Shown: positions 1-8,677, counted from the first letter of the stretch. The stretch is DNA of 64,000 bases from Nostoc sp. FACHB-892 (GCF_014698795.1 NZ_JACJTR010000036.1:1-64000), one strand, 5' to 3'. Notes: generated by a model from the sequence alone, not told the origin. Numbers and translations: made by a program.

Positions 1-331
1 TGGTAGCAGGTTGTATCTTCTAAGCAATATTGCTGTAAATTTTGTATAAAATACTAAATATATACATAAGAGTTTATTAGCGATCGCTCTCCAGGTGGGG
101 TCATCTCACAAAATCGCATTGCTCCCTTAAAGAACTTAGATACAGCAAGGTTTTCAGAGTTTACATCTGCATAAAATTTTTCGTTACATGGTATGACAAG
201 TAATTTCACTTTATCTGCGAATTGCTGTGGCTGAAATCCCTATAAGTTCGTTGCCGCAATTTCATCTTATCTGCGAACCCACACAAACTCACTATACAAA
301 GACTGTCAGGAGAGCAAAGCATAACAAAGTT
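1..331. other. Intergenic, no gene seen
   Basis: AT-rich stretch with one HIP1 octamer at 80-87. I see no ORF with a plausible start and no clear hairpin terminator for the minus-strand gene that ends at 332. It may hold the 3' flank of that gene or the upstream region of a gene outside the window. Confidence 0.5.
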
Positions 332-1309
332 CTAAATGGTGCCGAAAGTAATACCCTGTTGTTTGAGCCACTGACGGTATGCAATAGAATAGCGATCGCT
401 CGGTAAATGTACTTCTGCTTGCAAATTTAAAGGTAAGCGTCGGGGTTGCTGGGAATTGACAATGGCAATATCTTGACTAGCAACAAGATTTTGAATATTT
501 AGATAGACTTCAACTGGAATTTCACGGGCGCTGTTTACCATTAACCAGTATTGGGCCACGCACTCATCTTCATCAACTGGCGTAATTGTATAGAAGACAT
601 TTAGACGATGCTCTCCAGGTCCGAGTTTAAAGTATGCCACTAGGGGACGGAAGATACGGTAATGGTAAGTGTTGAAAATCATTGGCGCTTCTTTCGGATT
701 AGCCGAACTAAAATCTAGTTCCCACAAACCACATTTGAAACTAATCTGATCTCCAAGAGACTCTAATTCATAATGCGTCAACTCAGGACGGCTAGCGTGG
801 GCGAATAATCCTGAATGCATAATTGGGAAGTGTGCCGGATCGATAAAATTTTCCAGCGTCCGCAGGGGGCTAGAGTGATAGTGGTAGGGGCCACAGAAAA
901 TTTTGCGATAAACCGGATTGTCCCACTCAGAAAATGGAGCTATATCTTGTTTTGGTGTTCCTAAACAAACCCAGAGCAAATCGTAACGCTCAAGAAGTTG
1001 GTAAGTTTTAACACAAGCTCGTGCGGGAGGCGATTGGTCTGGATTAGCTGGAGCGAGTATACATTTACCTTCGTTGTTAAAGGCTAAACCGTGGTACGAA
1101 CATACAAGGGTCTGTTTATTGACATATCCCAAAGAAAGACGAGCGCCACGATGAGGGCAAAGGTCTTGCCAAGCTAGTACTTTGTCGCCATTATGCCAAA
1201 GTACTAAATCTAAGCCTAATAAACGCTTGTGCAGAACTGTTCCAGGTTGGAGGTCTTGCGAGCGGGCTATTACATGCCAATCATTCAGCAAAATCTGGTC
1301 TTGCACCAT
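332..1309 (-). CDS. Rieske (2Fe-2S) non-heme iron oxygenase
   Basis: A 325-residue ring-hydroxylating-oxygenase-type alpha subunit. The N-terminal Rieske domain carries the two cluster motifs CPHRG (C51, H53) and CSYHG (C70, H73). The catalytic domain has the mononuclear iron motif DPAHFPIMH (D157, H160, H165). Such enzymes need a partner reductase, and none is encoded nearby. The substrate cannot be read from the sequence; the family includes vanillate demethylase-like and choline-monooxygenase-like members. I chose the ATG at 1309, preceded by AAGGG, over an upstream TTG at 1333. A second, unrelated Rieske protein lies at 6151-7560. No operon partner: the next gene on this strand ends about 110 bp upstream. 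Confidence 0.85.
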   Translation of the reverse strand: MVQDQILLNDWHVIARSQDLQPGTVLHKRLLGLDLVLWHNGDKVLAWQDLCPHRGARLSLGYVNKQTLVCSYHGLAFNNEGKCILAPANPDQSPPARACVKTYQLLERYDLLWVCLGTPKQDIAPFSEWDNPVYRKIFCGPYHYHSSPLRTLENFIDPAHFPIMHSGLFAHASRPELTHYELESLGDQISFKCGLWELDFSSANPKEAPMIFNTYHYRIFRPLVAYFKLGPGEHRLNVFYTITPVDEDECVAQYWLMVNSAREIPVEVYLNIQNLVASQDIAIVNSQQPRRLPLNLQAEVHLPSDRYSIAYRQWLKQQGITFGTI

Positions 1310-1421
1310 GAGTATCGACACCCTTGAGGTCAAATACCTATATCTTAATCAGAGTGAACATGAAACTTGAACTTGATTTTGTCAGCGATCTGGTACGCTG
1401 GGCGCTTGCTTTTTGCTACCA

Positions 1422-1715
1422 TCAACTACAGAAATCATCTACCCGAATATCCCGCCAGACATCAGAAACCTGCCAACCGGAATTGCCCACAGATTGTACT
1501 GGAGGATTGTCAAGGAATGGAACATAGTCAGGAACTCTAGGCTCTGAAATCGCTACTGGTTTCTCCTCAACCTCAACTACAGGGGCAGTAGAATTGTCAC
1601 TATTAGCTTGAAGAAGTTGGTCTTCAGCCTCCTCGATTAGTTTCATCTGTCTCAGGGTAAGCTTGTCGGATTTTTTGATAATTTTTTTTGTATCTATATC
1701 ATTAGAAGTTTTCAT
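1422..1715 (-). CDS. Small protein with conserved C-terminal motif, copy 1
   Basis: 97 residues and not recognised as a known family. The N-terminus is basic (TKKIIKK), the middle is acidic and rich in proline, and the C-terminus reads SVGNSGWQVSDVW then RDIRVDDFCS. The same ending recurs in the protein at 16805-17086 although the rest of the two proteins is poorly conserved. The last 23 residues differ at only four positions. I chose the ATG at 1715 because GAGGG precedes it; an upstream ATG at 1736 is possible. The pattern of variable front and fixed tail with a penultimate Cys recalls precursor peptides, sorting tags or interaction tails. No modifying enzyme lies next to it. Function unknown. 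Confidence 0.7.
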   Translation of the reverse strand: MKTSNDIDTKKIIKKSDKLTLRQMKLIEEAEDQLLQANSDNSTAPVVEVEEKPVAISEPRVPDYVPFLDNPPVQSVGNSGWQVSDVWRDIRVDDFCS

Positions 1716-1775
1716 TGGCTGTTCCCTCGAAGGCATTGGCTTAAAATTTGTCTGAATAAAGTTGCGAGAAGATGG

Positions 1776-1787
1776 GTATAAATAATT
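1776..1787 (-). promoter_or_regulatory. Shared 12-mer upstream of small-protein gene
   Basis: The plus-strand 12-mer GTATAAATAATT (minus strand AATTATTTATAC) lies 61 bp upstream of the start at 1715. Exact copies occur at 17214-17225, upstream of the paralogue, and at 19413-19424, upstream of the TPR pseudogene. All three point the same way relative to their gene. This suggests a common promoter or binding site. Inference only. Confidence 0.3.
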
Positions 1788-1993
1788 TGCACGGAATTAA
1801 CAAATTACACCAAATCGATGGAAAATACGAGTCCCAAATTGTAAGAATTTATTAATTGGATATAAATCTTTTTTTCGGGCAGATGCCTTAGCATAATAGG
1901 AGCAGAGATGCAAGTATTAAGCGATCGCTTCTTTCCTCATGACTGTACCTGAAGATTGTTTTGCAGTTTTGACTCCTAATAAGCAGATAATGG

Positions 1994-2767
1994 ATGGTTA
2001 AGAGTTCTCGCTCATTAGGAACAGTGTTGAGAAACTTATCAGGTGATAAAGCCACAATCTTAGTAGTAGATGACGAAGCCAGCATTCGCCGAATTTTACA
2101 GACGCGGTTAGAAATGATTGGCTACAGTGTAGTTACAGCTAGTGATGGTGAAGAAGCTTTGTCAGCTTTTCGCTTGTTGACCCCTGATTTAATAGTTCTA
2201 GATGTAATGATGCCAAAGCTGGATGGCTACGGTGTCTGTCAAGAATTACGGAAACAATCAGACGTACCAATTATTATGCTAACAGCATTGGCAGATGTAG
2301 CAGACCGAATCACTCGGCTGGAACTGGGTGCTGATGACTACATGACGAAACCTTTTTCACCCAAAGAACTAGAAGCTCGAATTGCCTGTGTACTAAAACG
2401 GCGCTCCCACAAAACCAGTATCAATACTATTCCTAACTCTCTTATAATTCATGCAGGCGACCTGAAAATCGATACAAGTAAGCGGCAAGTCCATAAAAAT
2501 GAGCAACGCATTCGGTTGACAGGTATAGAATTTAGTTTATTAGAGTTGTTAATTAATCATTCGGGAAAGATTTTTTCAAGGGTCGAAATATTACAGCAAT
2601 TGTGGGGCTTTGTACCAGAAATGAATACAGACACCCGTGTGGTAGATGTGCATATTTCACGATTGCGGACAAAGGTAGAATCCGACCCCAACGACCCAGA
2701 ATTCATTATTACAGCAAGAGGTAGCGGTTATTTTTTCCCACGAATTATTGATTCAGAGCAGGAATAA
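1994..2767 (+). CDS. OmpR-family response regulator, RpaB-like
   Basis: 257 residues with an N-terminal receiver domain and a C-terminal winged-helix Trans_reg_C domain. The receiver has the acidic pair D26/D27, the phospho-acceptor D70 in VLDVMMPKLDGYG, the conserved Thr in MLTAL and the Lys in TKPF. The winged helix ends in VVDVHISRLRTKVE and ARGSGYFF. The receiver closely resembles cyanobacterial RpaB (EASIRRIL, GYGVCQELRK, DVPIIMLTAL, GADDY). RpaB is essential and chromosomal, so this is more likely an accessory paralogue. An N-terminal extension of about 18 residues precedes the receiver. No histidine kinase is adjacent, so its sensor is encoded elsewhere. Flanked by unrelated genes, apparently monocistronic. 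Confidence 0.9.
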   Translation: MVKSSRSLGTVLRNLSGDKATILVVDDEASIRRILQTRLEMIGYSVVTASDGEEALSAFRLLTPDLIVLDVMMPKLDGYGVCQELRKQSDVPIIMLTALADVADRITRLELGADDYMTKPFSPKELEARIACVLKRRSHKTSINTIPNSLIIHAGDLKIDTSKRQVHKNEQRIRLTGIEFSLLELLINHSGKIFSRVEILQQLWGFVPEMNTDTRVVDVHISRLRTKVESDPNDPEFIITARGSGYFFPRIIDSEQE

Positions 2768-3122
2768 AGCTCCTGTTCGCTCTGTTGATTTAAACAGCTA
2801 ATCATTTGTAATTGCTGTGTACGCTCGATAGACTTTGGCTGCACCAACAATTAGCCTCCGCCTCAAGTGAAGAGTAGTCCTGCACCACTCTTGATTGCCA
2901 TTGGCGGGAAACGAGATTGTAGACTTGTACCGAAGTTGCGATCGCACTTTTAGGGGGCGTTACGCGATCGCCGCCTCTGCAATGACCTCTACATTCTTCC
3001 AGGCGCTTTGAGTTTCTGAAAGTTCGGCTTTTTTGGGCTTCTTGTAAGGTGTGGTAATAGATTCTTCTCCTATATAAGCTTTATCTCAACCACTTAAACT
3101 ACAAGTGTTTTAGCTTTTCTTA
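2768..3122. other. Intergenic with two HIP1-type sites and possible coding relics
   Basis: Contains GCGATCGC near 2939 and CGCGATCG near 2963. The minus strand has short open stretches without start codons (for example one reading KKPKKAELSETQSAW near 3045-2995), which look like decayed coding DNA. I cannot name a parent gene. No clear terminator for the upstream regulator was seen. Confidence 0.4.
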
Positions 3123-3434
3123 ATGCCATTCGGGCCGGATGAGTATCACACTGCTTATCCAGATGCCAAAACTCCCGGCATCAACAACAATACCTACACA
3201 AACGTCATGGCAGTCTGGACGCTCTGCCGAACGCAAGAAGTTCTCGATCTGCTGCTAGCTTCCTGCCGTGATGAATTCTGGGATCGCCTTAACCTCAGCC
3301 AAGAAGAAATCAACCATTGGGATACTGTGAGCCGGAAGATGCACGTAGTTTTTGACGACGGTATTTTAAGCCAGTACGAAGGGTTTGATCGCTTGCAAGA
3401 ATTTGATGTGCAGCCATTCTGTAAGAGCCATTGA
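3123..3434 (+). pseudogene. Fragment of GH65 glycoside phosphorylase
   Basis: The 103 codons match the central catalytic part of family-65 glycoside phosphorylases (maltose, trehalose or kojibiose phosphorylase type). The hallmark is GPDEYH, which contains the general-acid Glu, followed by NNNTYTNVMAVWTL and further on FDDGILSQYEGF. Intact family members are about 750-800 residues, so both ends are missing. An in-frame stop lies 4 codons upstream of the ATG. This is a remnant, not a functional enzyme. It is one of three truncated genes within 2.3 kb, so this segment has been decaying or was assembled from broken pieces. Confidence 0.8.
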
Positions 3435-3564
3435 ACTTGAGAGGTAGATATTGTATTAATGACTCTCCAATACACACACAGTTGTTCTCTTTCACTAGGA
3501 AGACGCGATTGCACTACTGTTTCCGTAGGATGGTAAAAGTTAAGAGCTTGTAAGAAAGAAGATT

Positions 3565-4365
3565 ATGAATCAGACGTTGACCCGTCCTCTGGCCGTTGTA
3601 ACAGGTGCGTCTAACGATATTGGCTACGAACTCGCCAAACAGTTTGCTCAAAATGGCTTTGATCTCCTTGTCACAGCCACCGGATCTAGCATCAATGAAG
3701 CTGCTGATGCTTTTAAAGAACTAGGCGCGTCTGTTGAAACCGTACAGGTGGATCTTGCCACTTATGATGGAGTCGAAACCCTCTATAACCAAATTCAAGC
3801 CACTGGTCTTGCAGTGGAAGCGATCGCCATTAATGCCGGAGTTGGGGTTGGTGGCAAGTTCACTGAGACTGACTTACAGGAAGAACTCAATCTCATCAAC
3901 CTAAACGTTGTTTCATCGGTTCATCTCGCTAAACGAGTGGTGAAGGATATGGTTGATCGCGGTAAGGGCAAAATTCTCTTCACATCGTCAATTGCTGCGC
4001 TCATGCCTGGGCCATTTGAGGCGGTGTACGCAGCATCGAAAGCCTTTATTCACTCATTTTCAGAAGGACTCCGCAACGAATTAAAAGACACAGATGTAAC
4101 AGTCACAGCGCTCATGCCAGGGCCAACAGATACAAACTTCTTTCACCGAGCCGGAATGGATAATACTAAGGTAGGTGCAGACAAGAAGGATGACCCAGCT
4201 ATTGTTGCTAAACAGGGCTTTGAGGCTCTAATGGCTGGTAAAGACGACATTGTTGCGGGCTCATTGAAAACCAAAATTCAGGGCAATATCAGCAAGGTCT
4301 TACCGGATACTGTTAATGCAGAACTGCATCGCCAACTGAGTGAACCAGGCTCGGCTAACAAGTAA
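3565..4365 (+). CDS. Short-chain dehydrogenase/reductase (SDR)
   Basis: 266 residues, classical SDR. The N-terminal nucleotide-binding motif is TGASNDIG (usual form TGxxxGIG). It is followed by INAGVG (NAG motif), the catalytic Ser in LFTSSIAAL, and the YAASK catalytic Tyr/Lys. The PG motif (MPGPTDTNFF) follows the catalytic segment. It would oxidise or reduce an alcohol/carbonyl with NAD(P)(H); the substrate cannot be inferred. The start at 3565 follows an AAGAAAGAAG stretch. The next open fragment starts 21 bp downstream, so an operon with the PEBP gene at 4618 is possible. Confidence 0.88.
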   Translation: MNQTLTRPLAVVTGASNDIGYELAKQFAQNGFDLLVTATGSSINEAADAFKELGASVETVQVDLATYDGVETLYNQIQATGLAVEAIAINAGVGVGGKFTETDLQEELNLINLNVVSSVHLAKRVVKDMVDRGKGKILFTSSIAALMPGPFEAVYAASKAFIHSFSEGLRNELKDTDVTVTALMPGPTDTNFFHRAGMDNTKVGADKKDDPAIVAKQGFEALMAGKDDIVAGSLKTKIQGNISKVLPDTVNAELHRQLSEPGSANK

Positions 4366-4386
4366 TCGCAAGCAAAGAAAAATCTT

Positions 4387-4578
4387 ATGGTCAGTCAATT
4401 ACAGAAGTTACCGACAGATGAACCATTAGGCACACTGGAGCCAGTTGCACACTTTGATGGTGCTATGCCCACGGGTGTAACGGTATCTCATCAAGGGCGC
4501 ATCTTTGTCAATTTTCCTCAGAAGCCTTATAGTCTTTTCCGAATTCGCATTAATGCTCAACCTGTGCTGCTGCGATAA
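4387..4578 (+). pseudogene. N-terminal fragment of a yellow/MRJP-type beta-propeller protein
   Basis: The 63 codons resemble the first strand segment of bacterial major-royal-jelly/yellow-family proteins (SMP-30/dopachrome-tautomerase-like): LEPVAHFDGAMPTGVTVSHQ then GRIFVNFPQ. Intact homologues are roughly 350-400 residues. Here the frame stops soon after the first blade and the rest is absent, since the PEBP gene begins 40 bp later. A deletion remnant. Confidence 0.65.
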
Positions 4579-4617
4579 ATTATTCAATGCAACTGATTGT
4601 TGGTAAAGGAAATACAC

Positions 4618-5082
4618 ATGGCGTTGAATATCAAAGATTTACGGATTCACAGCCCTGCATTCACTTCTGGTGAGCGTATCCCGAAACAGTATACTAGCGA
4701 CGGTGAAAACATCTCACCTCCCTTGGGATGGAGTGGACTGCCAGCCGGAACCCAGCAATTAGCACTCATCTGCCATGACCCAGATGCGCCCTTGCCACAG
4801 GGGTTTACTCACTGGTTAATCTATGGCATCCCGCCAAGAATTAACCAGATTCCAGAGGGAGATGGTAGTAAATTTACTGAAGGCATGAACAGTACCAATC
4901 AGCGAGGGTACACCGGGCCTGCTCCACCACAGGGGCACGGGCCTCACCATTACTATTTCTGGTTATATGCCCTAGATGCAGAGCTTGACCTGAAGCCAAA
5001 TATGAACCGCGAGCAACTACTGAATGCGATCGCTGACCATGTGATTGAGCAAGCGCGGCTGGTTGGAGTCTATGAGTCCTGA
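4618..5082 (+). CDS. YbhB/YbcL-type phosphatidylethanolamine-binding protein (PEBP)
   Basis: 154 residues, full length for the bacterial PEBP/Raf-kinase-inhibitor-like family. Diagnostic motifs are DPDAP, the ligand-pocket segment HWLIYGIP, and GPAPPQGHGPHHY. Bacterial PEBPs are small soluble proteins that bind anionic or phospho-ligands; physiological roles are poorly defined. I chose the ATG at 4618 because AAAGGA lies 7 nt upstream; the frame also opens at 4597. The gene sits between two degraded genes, so it appears to be a survivor in a decaying cluster. No signal peptide is visible. Confidence 0.88.
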   Translation: MALNIKDLRIHSPAFTSGERIPKQYTSDGENISPPLGWSGLPAGTQQLALICHDPDAPLPQGFTHWLIYGIPPRINQIPEGDGSKFTEGMNSTNQRGYTGPAPPQGHGPHHYYFWLYALDAELDLKPNMNREQLLNAIADHVIEQARLVGVYES

Positions 5083-5124
5083 CATCTATATAAATAATCC
5101 TAAAAATCCAAAGAGGGTGCAAGC

Positions 5125-5379
5125 ATGGCAGAGATGAGAGATAACTACACACCGCAAGAGCAGAAAAACATTGAGCTTGTTAAGGAGTATATGCAGATTG
5201 CTTACGATCCCAAGCATGCCAACGCCGAGGCAGTAGAGCATCTGTGTGCATCAAACAACAGGTTCATTGCTCCCAATACATTTCCTAATGTCCATACATT
5301 GGAGGAATATGCTTAGGAGCATGGTGAGATCATGAAGCAGGTGAACGATCTCCACTTTGTTAGTCAAGAAAACGTTTAA
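5125..5379 (+). pseudogene. SnoaL-like (NTF2-fold) gene with nonsense mutation
   Basis: The frame starts MAEMRDNYTPQEQKNIELVK with a good Shine-Dalgarno (AGAGGGTG) and stops at a TAG at 5314-5316. The same frame continues for another 20 codons (EHGEIMKQVNDLHFVSQENV) to a TAA at 5377-5379. The stop therefore looks like a point mutation inside a gene that is itself cut short. The sequence resembles SnoaL-like polyketide-cyclase/ester-cyclase proteins, which are usually about 130-150 residues. Non-functional. Confidence 0.65.
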
Positions 5380-5400
5380 TTTAAAATTTGTAAAGTATTC

Positions 5401-6057
5401 ATGACACAAACATCAATCGTCCGCCAAATCCTATTAGATCCGGATAGTGGATTGCTACCATATCTTAGTGAAAAACTTCAAGCACAGAGCTTTTCCCATT
5501 TTAAGGCTCAGTTTAGTTTTCATGTAGACGAGTATTGTACTCAAGTTACCTCTAATGATAATTCTTCACAAATACAAACGAAACTTTTGTCCACTCTCAA
5601 GTTATCGATTGTTATAGATAGCCAAACTCCCTCAGAGGATGCGACGTTACACGCTCTTGAGTTTCAAGAATTACTAGATGCACAAATTATTAGATGGAGC
5701 CAAGACAACGAAAAACTGCTTAAACCAATCTCAGAAATTAAAGGGGCGCTCAGTCAACTATTAGAAATCCCGTTCCACGGTGGTTATGTTCCAGGTTTTG
5801 AAATTACGAGGCAGTTTTCTCTAATTTATAGTGCTGGTACTACAGGGTTAAGGCAAGCAGAGGAGCCTCAATCTTCATTGCATAGTCCAGGCGAACGCAC
5901 TCCCATTAGCGGACAGTACGAAGTAATCAATTCTAATGGAAAAGGCACAGGGCTAGAGGTAACATCAACTGCTGGAAATCCGTTTCCTCCAACGAGTGAA
6001 TCTGAACAATCATATCGGTTAGTTGACCCTACAAAGCACAAAAAGTCTAATAGATAG
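5401..6057 (+). CDS. Hypothetical protein with YjzC-like C-terminus
   Basis: 218 residues. The N-terminal 145 residues are not recognised. The C-terminal part (PGERTPISGQYEVI, then TAGNPFPPT and YRLVDPTKHK) resembles the short YjzC-like module often found at protein C-termini, where a PG.xAPxSGxY motif is followed by a GxPFPPT turn. A YjzC tail fused to a larger N-terminal region is uncommon in my experience. No signal peptide or membrane segment is evident. The gene lies 93 bp upstream of the Rieske/PaO-like gene on the same strand and could belong to the same transcription unit. Confidence 0.6.
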   Translation: MTQTSIVRQILLDPDSGLLPYLSEKLQAQSFSHFKAQFSFHVDEYCTQVTSNDNSSQIQTKLLSTLKLSIVIDSQTPSEDATLHALEFQELLDAQIIRWSQDNEKLLKPISEIKGALSQLLEIPFHGGYVPGFEITRQFSLIYSAGTTGLRQAEEPQSSLHSPGERTPISGQYEVINSNGKGTGLEVTSTAGNPFPPTSESEQSYRLVDPTKHKKSNR

Positions 6058-6150
6058 CAGATCGAAACATTGGCTGTATGGCGTTCGCCAATGTTTATAC
6101 TAGCTAAAATAAATCTGAGAGTGGGCAATAAAAGTTAATAAACATCAAAA

Positions 6151-7560
6151 ATGCTTGAGAAAGAAGTTAACGTCAGAGATAGTTTTCACTCAAAACAGCC
6201 TGGGGGCGGCAGCGATCCAAATAGTTTTGATTGTAAAGAGACATGGTATCCCATCCATTACTTAGAGGACTTAGACAAATCAAAACCAACCCCTTTTACA
6301 GTGTTGGGAAGAGATATTGTAATTTGGTGGGATAAACTTGCCCAATCTTGGAGAAGCTTTGAAGACCAGTGTCCTCATCGTTTAGCACCGTTGTCTGAAG
6401 GCAGGATTAGTGAGGATGGGCTTTTGGAATGCCCCTATCACGGTTGGGCTTTTTCTGGAGATGGAAATTGTCAAAGGATTCCTCAACAAGTCGAAGGTGG
6501 AACAGCAGAGACATCAAAACGAGCTTGTGTGGCATCATTACCAATTATTGAAAAGCAGGGACTACTATTTGTATACGTTGGTGAATATGAAAATGCTGCC
6601 AAAACCGAAGTCCCAATAATTGAACCATTAGAAGAATCTCCCGAAGGATGGGTTGTAATTAATACATTTAGGGATGTGCCTTATGATGCATTAACGCTAT
6701 TAGAAAATATACTAGACCCTAGCCACATATCGTTTACACACCATAAAACGGTAGGAAATAGGGCAAATGCAGCACCTTTAGAACTTGAAGTGATTGAATC
6801 TGGGAAACATGGATTCAAAGGGATTTGGAAACAAGGTTTGAAACCAGGGCAATCAGGAGAGTTATCTACAACCTTCGTCGCTCCAAATTTAATGTGGCAT
6901 GATATCAACTCCCAGCGTGGGAGAATTCTAACCGTTGTTTATGCTACACCCATACGTAAAGGAGAATGTCGTGTATTTGCACGTTTTCCTTTTAAGTTTC
7001 CTGATAAACTTCCAGGTTGGTTTATTAAGCTTAGACCGCGTTGGTATTACCACATTGGACAAAATGGTGTTTTAGAAGATGATCAAATTTTTCTCCACTA
7101 TCAGGAAAGGTATCTTGAAGCAAAAGGAGGTAGCCCGAACTTTACTAAAGCCTTTTACCTTTCAACCAAAGCAGATAGTTTTGTCTTTGAGTTGCGTCAA
7201 TGGGTAAACCAATATAATGCTGAACCATTTGGCAAAGAGACTTTTTCTCCCCCATTGGTAAAGTCCGTGCTGTTGGAGAGGTATCATTCCCATACAGAAA
7301 AATGTGCCAGTTGTAGCTCGGCACTTTCTATTATTGAGCGATTGAGATTTGGGAGTGGAGTTGCAACAGTAATTACTTTGGCTTGGACTCCAATGCTTTT
7401 TTTATTTTTCAAGCCAACATCAGTTGTAGTAGTTGTGATTGAAACTGTAGCTCCTTTAATCTTTGCATTAGCATGGATCGGACTAAGTAAGTTAGTTATT
7501 CAGTTTTATGATGGACGAACCGTACCTCCACGAAACCGACCGGAAAAAACTGAAATCTAA
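6151..7560 (+). CDS. Pheophorbide a oxygenase-type Rieske protein (PaO/Tic55 family)
   Basis: 469 residues. The Rieske domain has CPHR (C74, H76) and CPYHGW (C94, H97). The catalytic iron motif is DPSHISFTHH (D189, H192, H197), with a further acidic pair at D310-D311. A CxxC pair (C385, C388) lies just before two C-terminal membrane segments (about 402-422 and 424-450). This layout (Rieske, non-heme iron, PaO domain, CxxC, membrane anchor) is that of the PaO/ACD1, Tic55 and Ptc52 family, which act on chlorophyll-derived or other substrates in photosynthetic membranes. The SDR at 7576 follows after 15 bp, so the two are probably co-transcribed. The exact substrate is unknown; a reductase (ferredoxin) must come from elsewhere. 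Confidence 0.85.
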   Translation: MLEKEVNVRDSFHSKQPGGGSDPNSFDCKETWYPIHYLEDLDKSKPTPFTVLGRDIVIWWDKLAQSWRSFEDQCPHRLAPLSEGRISEDGLLECPYHGWAFSGDGNCQRIPQQVEGGTAETSKRACVASLPIIEKQGLLFVYVGEYENAAKTEVPIIEPLEESPEGWVVINTFRDVPYDALTLLENILDPSHISFTHHKTVGNRANAAPLELEVIESGKHGFKGIWKQGLKPGQSGELSTTFVAPNLMWHDINSQRGRILTVVYATPIRKGECRVFARFPFKFPDKLPGWFIKLRPRWYYHIGQNGVLEDDQIFLHYQERYLEAKGGSPNFTKAFYLSTKADSFVFELRQWVNQYNAEPFGKETFSPPLVKSVLLERYHSHTEKCASCSSALSIIERLRFGSGVATVITLAWTPMLFLFFKPTSVVVVVIETVAPLIFALAWIGLSKLVIQFYDGRTVPPRNRPEKTEI

Positions 7561-7575
7561 TAATACCAGAATAAT

Positions 7576-8256
7576 ATGACTAAGCTCATCTTAATTACAG
7601 GCATAAGTAAAGGTCTAAGTTATGCGATGACCGAGGGTTTTATTCAACAGGGGCACACTGTTATTGGTTGTGCCCGTTCATCAGGTGCAATCGATAAAAT
7701 ACGTCAAAAGTTTAGTGCGCCCAATGATTTCACATCTGTAGATGTGGCGAATGAACAATTTGTAAAAACATGGGCCCGAGACATACTTCAAAAATATTCA
7801 CCGCCAGATATAGTGATAAATAATGCAGCAAATATTAATTACTTAGCACCTTTGTGGGAAATACCATCAGAAGAATTTTCTGATCTTATAGATATCAATA
7901 TAAAAGGAGTAGCGAATATAATTCGCCATTTCGTACCAGCAATGGTGAAAAACAAACGGGGTATTATTGTTAACTTTAGTTCTGGGTGGGGACGTTCGAC
8001 TTCAGCCCAAGTTGCACCATATTGTGCTTCTAAGTGGGCAATAGAAGGATTAACTCGTTCTTTGGCACAAGAATTGCCAAGTGGTATGGCAGCCATACCC
8101 CTCAATCCAGGGATTATTTATACAGATATGCTTTCTATTAGCTTTGGAGAAGAAGCTGCTAATTATACACCCGTGTCCGATTGGGTATTGAAAGCTGTTC
8201 CGTTTATTCTCAATTTAAAACCCAAAGATAACGGAATTCCCTTAACTGTACCATAA
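7576..8256 (+). CDS. Short-chain dehydrogenase, probable partner of PaO-like oxygenase
   Basis: 226 residues, somewhat short for a classical SDR. Motifs are TGISKGLS (cofactor loop, with Leu replacing the usual Ile-Gly), VINNAA (NNAG-like), the Ser in VNFSSGWG and YCASK (catalytic Tyr/Lys), then NPGIIYTD. It starts 15 bp after the Rieske gene and is probably translated from the same mRNA, which suggests a reduction or oxidation step in the same pathway. The C-terminus ends right after the substrate-loop region, so it may be slightly truncated. Confidence 0.8.
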   Translation: MTKLILITGISKGLSYAMTEGFIQQGHTVIGCARSSGAIDKIRQKFSAPNDFTSVDVANEQFVKTWARDILQKYSPPDIVINNAANINYLAPLWEIPSEEFSDLIDINIKGVANIIRHFVPAMVKNKRGIIVNFSSGWGRSTSAQVAPYCASKWAIEGLTRSLAQELPSGMAAIPLNPGIIYTDMLSISFGEEAANYTPVSDWVLKAVPFILNLKPKDNGIPLTVP

Positions 8257-8266
8257 AGAGTAAATC

Positions 8267-8677
8267 TCAATTGTAATCGTTACCCTGCGGTGTAGACAGT
8301 TGAATCATTTCAGAGAACCGTGAATACTTAACTACATCAGTAGCAGGATAATCCTCTGATACTGCAATTAAGCCAATTTTTATATCCTCGAAATAAATCA
8401 CACCTCCAATACGTCCTTCAAGAAAGAAAGCTCCATGAAATAAATGATATTGAGCGATATAGATTAGCAAAAAGTCACTAATCTTTATTGCCCTATTGAA
8501 CATCTGCTGACAAGTTTTTTGGAGGACAGCATCTAGATATTGATTAGCGGCAGGTTCACCCAGGTCAGTGAATTCCGGCAGATCCGCAAAATGATCCATA
8601 TAAAATAGCCAGATATCGGACAAGTCTGCGTGATTCGTCAGTTTTCGCTTAAGTTCATGTAATCGGTCGATATTCAT
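8267..8677 (-). CDS. Conserved-looking hypothetical protein
   Basis: 136 residues, not recognised. It begins MNIDRLHELKRKLTNHADLS and has a patterned amphipathic N-terminal half and a beta-rich C-terminal half (GRIGGVIYFEDIKIGLIAV). No signal peptide, membrane segment or metal motif is visible. It converges on the SDR gene with only 10 bp between the stop codons, so the two transcripts must overlap or share a terminator. Downstream spacing is small; upstream (8678-8992) lies a repeat-bearing intergenic stretch. Confidence 0.6.
   Translation of the reverse strand: MNIDRLHELKRKLTNHADLSDIWLFYMDHFADLPEFTDLGEPAANQYLDAVLQKTCQQMFNRAIKISDFLLIYIAQYHLFHGAFFLEGRIGGVIYFEDIKIGLIAVSEDYPATDVVKYSRFSEMIQLSTPQGNDYN

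Noticed and set aside
1422..1736. Definite RiPP precursor
   Set aside because: The conserved tail suggests it, but no peptide-modifying enzyme, protease or exporter gene is adjacent, so I report it only as a possibility.
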